Shown in pieces: positions 34,247 through 43,100 of a stretch of 64,000 nucleotides of DNA (positions are counted from its first letter, which is position 1; each line of letters begins with the position of its first letter). Made by a program: the position numbers and the translations under genes. This DNA comes from Aldrovandia affinis (lineage: Eukaryota > Chordata > Actinopteri > Notacanthiformes > Halosauridae). Location: positions 370,001 to 434,000 of the forward strand of contig JAINUG010000193.1 of the NCBI GenBank assembly GCA_029706075.1, read 5' to 3'. The notes under the pieces are model-generated. The model saw only the letters and a list, made by a program, of their open reading frames with translations, was not told the origin of the DNA and made no database searches.

Positions 34247-37021
34247 GTTGTTTAACATATATATATAAACAACTTCTGGGAAAATTGGAACAAACTAAAC
34301 AAACAAAAACATGAGGATCTATTGATCCAAAATGGAGATGTATGGGTAAACCACTTCTCCAATCTCTTTGGCCCAATAGAGAAGAATAAAGAGCAAAAAC
34401 ACATACAAGATAAACTACAAAGGTTAGAGTCAACCATAAAAGACTATCAGAACCCGCTAAATTCCCCAATTACACTAAAAGAACTGCAAGACAAAATAAA
34501 ATCATTTAAAACCAAGAAGGCCTGCGGTGCTGACGGCATCCTAAATTAAATGATAAAACTCACAGACCTCAAATTCCAATTGGCTATATTAAAACTCCTT
34601 AACATTGTCCTTAGCTCAGGGATTTTCCCCCAATATTTCCAACCAAGGACTGATAATGCTGCTCCACAAAAGTGAGACAAATTTGACCCCAATAATTACC
34701 GTGGGATCTGTGTCAACAGCAACCTCTGGAAAATCCTCTGTACGATCATCAACCCCAGACTCACAGAAAATAATGTCCTGAGCAAACCCCAAATTGGCTT
34801 CCTACCAAACCATCGTACAACAGACCACATCTTCACCCTCAGCAGCCTAACTGACAACCAAATAAACACAAACAAAAGCAAATTATTCTCCTGCTTTGTT
34901 GACTTCCAAAAAGCATTTGATTCAATTTGGCACGAGGGCCTGCTGTACAAACTGTTGGAAAGTGGCATTGGAGGGAAAACCTATGACATCATAAAATCTA
35001 TGTACACTAACAACAGGTGTGCTGTGAAGATTGGCAAAAAAACACACAGACTTCTTTCCCCAAAGTTAGACAGGGATGCAGCTTGAGTCCAACCCTCTTC
35101 AACATGTACATCAATGAATTGGCAAAAACATTGGAACAAGCTGCAGCACCTGGCATCCCCCTAGTAGACACAGAAGTCAAATGCCTACTGTTCGCAGACG
35201 ATCTGGTGCTGCTGTCTCCAACCAAAGAAGGACTACAGCAGCACCTTGATCTTCTGCACACATTTCCCCAGACCTGGGCGTTGACAGTGAATCTAACCAA
35301 GACAAAAGTTATGATATTACAAAAAAGACCCAGCCTCCATCACCACAAACACAAATTCCTCATAGATACGATTGCCCTAGAACACACAAAAAAGTATACC
35401 TATCTCAGCCTAAACATCAACGCCACAGGAAACTTCAACCAAGCTGTGAACGACCTGAGAGATAAGGCAAGAAGGGCTTTTTACGCCATCAAAAGAACAT
35501 CAAGCTAGACATCCCAACTCAAATCTGGCTCAAAATATTAGACTCAGTCATAGAACCCATTTCCCTTTATGGTTGCGAGGTCTGGGGCCCACTTGCTAAC
35601 CAAGATTTTGCAAAATGGGACAAACACCAAATTGAGACTCTGCATGCAGAATTTTGCAAATCCATTCTCTGCATCCAACAGAAAACACCAAATAATGCAT
35701 GCAGAGCAGAATTAGGAAGATACCCACTAATTATCAAAATCCAAAAGAGATCATTTACATTTTATAAGCACCTAAAAGAAAGTGACCCAGACACGCTCCA
35801 TAACAAAGCCCTCAGCTACAGAGAGACTCTAGAGCAAGGGTGAGCAATCTTACCCTGTGTGGGCCGGTGTGGGTGCAGGCTTTTGTTCCAACTGAACAGT
35901 GACACACCTGATTCCACTAATCAAAGCCCTGATTGAAGACTTTGATTAGCTGATTAGTCAAATCAGGTGAGCTACTGCTCGGCTGGAACAAAAGCCTGCA
36001 CCCACACCGGCCCACACAGGGTAAGATTGCCCACCCCTGCTCTAGAGAGATGCCCCCTCAGCCAGCTGGTTCTGGGACTCTGCTCACAAACACAAGCAGA
36101 GCCACCAGGCAGAAACCCCACGGGACTAAACCAAATTATAAGAAAACAAAAAGAAAACTATCTGACACACTGGAAAGAGACAACCCAAAACCAGAGCAAA
36201 CTGGAATGCTATTTGGCCCTAAACAGAGAATACACAGCGGCAGAATACCTAGGCACTGTGACTGAGCCAAAACGAAGGAAATCCTTGACTATGTACAGAC
36301 TCAGTGAGCACAGCCTCGCCATCGAGAAAGGCCGCCACAGGCAGACCTGGCTCCCAAGAGAAGGCAGACTATTCACCCACTGCACACAAGACGAGGTGGA
36401 AACCAACCTGCACTTTCTAACTACCTGCCCACTGTACCAAGACATCAGAGACACACACTTTCCACAGATTGCAAACACCCAAAGAGAGTTTGAAAACATG
36501 ACTAATGACAAAAAACTTCCATATCTGCTGGGTGAAGTACAAAAATGTGCAAACACAGCAGCAAGATTTGTGAGCTGTTGTGACAGGAAAAGGACATCCA
36601 ATGGAATACAACCACCATAAAGACTGCCAATCATATGTGTATTCCTGCACTATCTGTACCGTACTGATCTCTGCACATAGACCTACTGTATATACAGAGC
36701 ACATACCTTTCAATACACTTGAAAAAATTGCTATTTTTTATACTAAGTATGTATATTCATATCTTAATTTTTTAAACATTTTTAACAGCAAAAGCACAAT
36801 TCTTCTGTTTATATTTTTCAGTTCGTTTTTAGATTTTCTACATAGTATATTTGATTGCAAAGTTGCACTGTGACACACCTCTGTACACATTTATTTATTC
36901 TAGTAGGCCTATATTTTAATTGTACATAGATTTCTTAGTTTTGATAAGTTTTGATTGTTTTAATTCACGCCTGCTTTGGCAATGTAAACGTATGTTTCCC
37001 ATGCTTGAAACCTGGGTATGT

Positions 37022-37118
<97 letters not shown>

Positions 37119-40100
37119 AATGAGAGAGAGCACAGTCAAATATTCATTAGTAGTCATTAATAGTAATTTCAATCCTGGTCGTGTCCATGCCATTTCATAA
37201 AGTTGGGCACATTCCTCTTCTCTGACTCCCTACGACTCCCTACTGACCTCAGCATCTTGTGCATTTTGTCATAGTCCATCCCTTTCCCGTTGTCCATGAA
37301 TATCAGGCAGTCCAAGTTCTTCGTCCGCGTCCAGTCAATCCAGAGGTGCTTGGCGTTGACGTCTGGGTCGTAGGCATTGTCTAGGAGCACAGTGATGAGA
37401 ACAGCAGCACAATCACCAGATTCTCCTTGTGTCCGAGTGTGAATTCAGACATTTTCATCCCAATTTGGGGGCCAATTAAATCCTCTATTTCTTTTGATTC
37501 ACCCTCCCCCAACGAGCCCGCTGCCCGTCGCTACAGGACATGCTAATTCCCCGAGGCCGGCGATGATCCGCCTCCTCTGAGACGGAACTCGCCCACATAC
37601 TTTACAGGGACGGCCTTCCGCTCCTCGGCGAGCCCGTGCCGGCTGTTTCCGCTGTTTCCGTAAACTCAAGTTGGCCATCAAATAAACTGAAAACCCACAC
37701 GTGTGCAGCATACTGCACACATCTTGAGCACCTGAAATAACTTTGATTTTATCCTGTTTTATGAATTTAAACCAGGTACACTGACCTAAGGTGAAAATGA
37801 AGTTATTCCACACAACACATTCTCACGTGCAGAAGCATTCATCACAAAGTAATAGAAACACACAGATGCATCATTTCATGTGAAAAGCATGTCTATACAG
37901 CAAGGTCACGTGGAGTCTTTTTCTTTTTTTGGTTGTTTTGCTTTTCTGAAAGTGACACATGATAAAAGTAGGTAAAAAACAAAACAAAATAAATCATTGT
38001 CATCGTCCTCTGTAATGAACCTGGTCCCAGGGCGTGAGAACCCAGCAGCGCCCGATGAGTTCCAGCACGTCGCCCTAATCAAACACACACCTCTGATCTC
38101 TACAGTCATACGTCCATGCCAAAATACCAACGCACCACTTCACCATTTCAACTTGGGTTATATAATCCGTTTGGTAGTCGACAACATAATAGCTTAAATA
38201 GTTGCTAATGGTTTCTGGTGATGTCAGTCAATAAGCACATTAACAGAATGAGCAGAGCATTTTAAATAGCGAGGACTTTAAAAGATTTTGTTTCAGATTT
38301 TTCCCATTTTCCCAATTTAGTAGCCGATTACACCCTCTCTTTTCATGTCAATCCCCCCCTCATATTGTGAGTTAATTGCCGTAGCCCTGAGACCGGCAGT
38401 GACAAAGGTGAAGTACCGCCTCCTCTGAGCCAGCACTCGCCAAGCCGTTGACCGTAACTCCAGTACACAGAGCCACTCCTATACGCAGCAATCTCATATC
38501 GGCTTCCCTCCACCCTCCCTGGGGCAGACAGCCAATTGCCGCCCCCTAGTGGCACTCCTGGCCAGAGCCGATACTGGCGCGGCCGGTAAGCCCCAGCTGT
38601 TTCTTTTGCAGTTAACGGGTCCCCCCTGTCCACCCAACATTACCCAACATAAAGACTACAGCCATTACCCAACATAAAGACTACATTACCCAACATAAAA
38701 GACTATATTACCCAACATTACCCAACAACATAAAAAGATTACCCAACATACACAGCCCATTACCCAACATAAAGACTACACCCATTACCCAACTTAAAGA
38801 CTACATTACCCAACATAAAGACTACAGCCATTACCCAACATAAAGACTACATTACCCAACATAAAGACTACAGCCATTACCCAACATAAAGACTACATTA
38901 TAAAGACTACAGCCGTTACCGCTGCACAGCTTCACTGCACACGTGGATGGCAAGACAGTGACATAACCCCATAATGTCTGTTTATGTCTAAAGCAGGTGA
39001 TTGGTTTAAACTTTTGGCGCCCTTTGCCACATGATGGCAAAGGTCAGCAGAGACGGGCGATGTGTTCTCCCGTCGTGAATCATCCAGTTAATGTTCACAC
39101 TGGAGCCGCAATGTTTTTGAGCGGGGAAATGCCGACACCGGTATCTGGTGACAGGAGATGGACAGGCCACCATAAATCTACGCACTCAAAGAAATATGGG
39201 TAGCTAAGCTTCAAAGACTTGACATAACTTTTTATCATCTTGTTAGCTCATTCTTTTTTTTCTTTTAAGTTAATTTTTTCTCCTTCATTTTCAAACACAA
39301 GCGAAATGCATTTGAAGGTGACGTGCCAAAGTTTTAAGCGCAAAGCAGTGTCCCGTTCTCTGGTCTATTTCTGACAGATAATAAAATGTGATACTTAAAG
39401 AGACTTATCTTTCTAAAAACAGGGAGATCACAGCCCAGCCAGCCTGAAAGGTTTCAATATCACGAGGGTGGAAAACCTAGACGGCTCAGATGTGTCCTCC
39501 AAAAATACACCGTCAACTCATTGTGTTAATAATTCACCTGCAATATCCACAGAGCAAGCAGCCCTGCCAAAGGAACAGGGCTAAGCAAACAAACACGCGA
39601 TGCCAACGGGAGGAGTGGTACAAGATTAGTGTTTCGGGGGAGAACCTGAAAGCAGCCCTTGGGTCCAGAGTTCACTGGACACTGGAGTTCAGAGGCTGAA
39701 ACTGAATGAATCCAGATTTAGATCAGAAGCTCCCCACATTTGTAATCTCAAGGACCTCTAAAATGACCACCTGCTAGCTGAGGACCCCTACCTCAATAAA
39801 ACGCTGTCGAATGCTGACACCTTTAGCCATACTCTGTTGGAACTTCATTGATTGATTGAAAGGATTGATTCCACGATAAACTCAATTTGCCCTCCCCCAC
39901 GAACTCACTGCCCATCCTCCGGGTGAAGCCATTTCCCAGAGGCCGGCGATGATCTGCCTCCTCCGAGCCGGAACTCGCCAACCTACCTCTGGAGACACCC
40001 TTCACGCTTCTCGGCGAGCTCGTGCCGGCTCACCCTCCCCCCTTCCCCTGAGGTGACCAGCCAAACGCCGCCCCTGATCGGGGCTCCCGGCCAGGGCCGG

Positions 40101-43100
40101 TCTGGCACAGTCAGTACCCCCCTGGGGAACCCGGGCCCCATTTTGGGACCCCCTGGAGTAGCTGTCCCAATCTGCCCGGTTAAAACTTAAAGGAGAAGAG
40201 ATTCCTGATTAATATCTTAATATTGCTGCTAAGTTGTTAGGCTACGTAGAGCATGGTAATTTACTGCCATTGTGAGTGAGTGAGTGAGTGAGTGAGTGAG
40301 TGAGTGAGTAAGAGAGAATTGTTTGGAAGAAAAGTATTGTTTGGATTGCTGTGTGTTCTGACCCGGATTGTTTGAGGACCCGCTTTGTGTACCGACTTGT
40401 GGACTGCCTGAGGAACCGAACTGGATTTGTGGACTGGATTACGGATAACGACGACGAGATAAGGATTGTGGACTTTATGTGTTTTGGATTCCCCCGAATA
40501 GCCATTTGTTTTGTTTGTCAAGATTTGTGTAATAAATTATTGTTTTGTTTATATTACTGCCTCCTCCGGGTTATTTAACTTGCCTACGCCCTCTGCAAGG
40601 TCTGTGCGTGTCGCCCAACCCCTAGGGACACCACAACTTATTAAGACACCGTGCTACAAGCGCCTCGATTGAAAAGCAGACAGGCCACGGACCGTGGGGA
40701 AGGACAGGCATCTTACTCACCGATCAGCTCGGCAAACGCCCCAAAGGGCCATTTGTGGCTGGTGGAGTTTGCATTTAAATACTGTGGGTTGACCTGCAAG
40801 GAAGAAGTGAGGAAATCAAACAGAACATTTCCATTTTCCATGACATGAAATTACATCTCAATTGCAAAACAGACGTTGCAAAACTGAGGTCGTTGATGTC
40901 AAAACATACTTCTGTACGTCATTCTACACATTTTTAAAAAACGACGCATATGGAGGGTTGTTGAGATGTTCTTTGTGAGCAGAGATCATTGTCTCATTTC
41001 ACCATACTTAACCATGCTGTCCAACATATTCACTGGCATTACCTGTACATTGGGTGTGTATTCACATTTCTGGGTTTCAGTAAATGACAGATCAGATTAC
41101 AGCCCCAGGCAGGTCAGTACATACCAGCTTCAGGTTTAAATCCAAATTCAAATTAAATTCAAATCCAATGGTGTCTGTGTTGGGGCAGAACTTGGTGTGG
41201 TATCTGTGATGGGGCAGGACTTGGTGTGGTATCTGTGATGGGGCAGAACTTGGTGTGGTATCTGTGTTGGGGCAGGACTTGGTGTGGTATCTGTGATGGG
41301 GCAAAACTTGGTGTGGTATCTGTGATGGGGCAGGACTTGGTGTGGTATCTGTGATGGGGCAGAACTTGGTGTGGTGTCTGTGTTGGGGCAGAACTTGGTG
41401 TGGTATCTGTGATGGGGCAGAACTTGGTGTGGTATCTGTGATGGGGCAGAACTTGGTGTGGTATCTGTGATGGGGCAGAACTTGGTGTGGTATCTGTGCC
41501 CGGGGCAGGACTTGGTGTGGTATCTGTGATGGGGCAAAACTTGGTGTGGTATCTGTGATGGGGCAGAACTTGGCGTGGCGTGGGTGGCTGATCCTTCGAT
41601 GGCAGGTTTTGGTCCTGAACCCACATGGCGCAACATGGACGAGAATCGAACCAAAGGTGAGCACACTTTGTAGGTCAGCATGATAAAACGCCTCCGTTAT
41701 GTGAAGATTAACTCTGAACAACTTCAGCTTTCACAAGAATAACACTGCTGAAGCTTGACAGCCTTTGTCTTGGCACAGGCATTAAATCGCAGTTTATATA
41801 TTATCCATTTGAACTGACAGTTTACTTGAACTTTCAAATAAATCTCAACTTTTTCCCCATTTAATTGATGAAGGTTGCACCTGTGTTTTTTTGTTTTGTT
41901 TTTAAAATCAATGTAAATTTGTAGAAAGTTGTCATGACACCACTAGATGAGTCTCTACTTCCTTCTTGAAGCAGTCAAGGGAATTGAGCTCTGACCGTCT
42001 ATAGAATGAGCCCAAATAGAGTGACGGGGATCAGGAAATGCTGTTAGCCTACATGTGGGGGAAATCTAAAAACTTTCAAAAGATATTCACACCATCTCCT
42101 CTGTGACACAATGCCAGTATCATATTCAAAATAAAAAAATAACAAATTAATACATTACAAGTTTATTCATAGAATATATTTGACAGTAGGGAAACTTAAA
42201 GGCGGCAAGTGAAACAGATGTTTGCTGGCATTGCAAAGAGGATAAAAGATAAAGACACATTTATACAGTAGACAAAAGAGATCATATAAAATAAACTCTT
42301 TTATACTCATAATGCTGAAAATTCCAAACCTAAAATACTAATACAATTGTTAAGAAAAACATATTTTTCCAGAAAACATCTGGATCACAATTATTCAAAC
42401 CCCTAACTATTATTTTAAATGTAATCCAACAAAAACAAATCTTCATAAATATACAACTTATTTGAAGTTCATTTGAAGGTTATGGAACTATACAGTGGCC
42501 TACAATACATTTATATATGCTGCCTGGAAATGGCCATAACTTAAATATTATATTGCACTATGGCTGGGCACACCTTATCCCAAATTCTAAATTAAAATGT
42601 ACCATTGGACCCTAAAAGATGTATTTTGAACTACTTTGAAGACACACAATGGTGAAGCAGGAAAAATTCAATTATATCCATTGATTGTATAAATTCCAAA
42701 CAACTGGAAAAATATTGACAACATCAATGTTGAAATGTTGCCTAATTCATACAAACAGACGTTATTGCTACAAAAATGTCCGATAACTTTCGTCAGCCCG
42801 ATCGGAGGCGGCATTTGGCTGTCCGCCTCCGGGGGAGGGGGGAGGGAGAGCCGGCACGAGTCCGTCGAGGAGAAGGTTAAGGAGTCCGTGGAAGAATTCC
42901 CGTCTCGAAAGAGGCGAGAACACTCGGCCAGGAATGTGTGTCTCGCTCCCGGAGGACGGGCGACGGACTCGTGTGGGTGGGGAATTGAAGTAAATAGAGG
43001 GTTTAATTGGCAACCAAATTGGGAGAAAAACTGGAAAAAATTATGAAAAAAAAGTTTTAAAAAATGTCCGATAACTTGAGAGATCTTTATTCAGGGGATC

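Noticed and set aside
38632-38910. Regularly spaced repeats that look like a CRISPR array
   Set aside because: The units are contiguous or separated by repeat remnants, not by unique spacers of constant length, and the genome is eukaryotic.
40163-40630. Possible solo LTR (TGTCCC ... GGGACA, with AATAAA inside)
   Set aside because: The flanks show no target duplication and no second copy is seen in the window.
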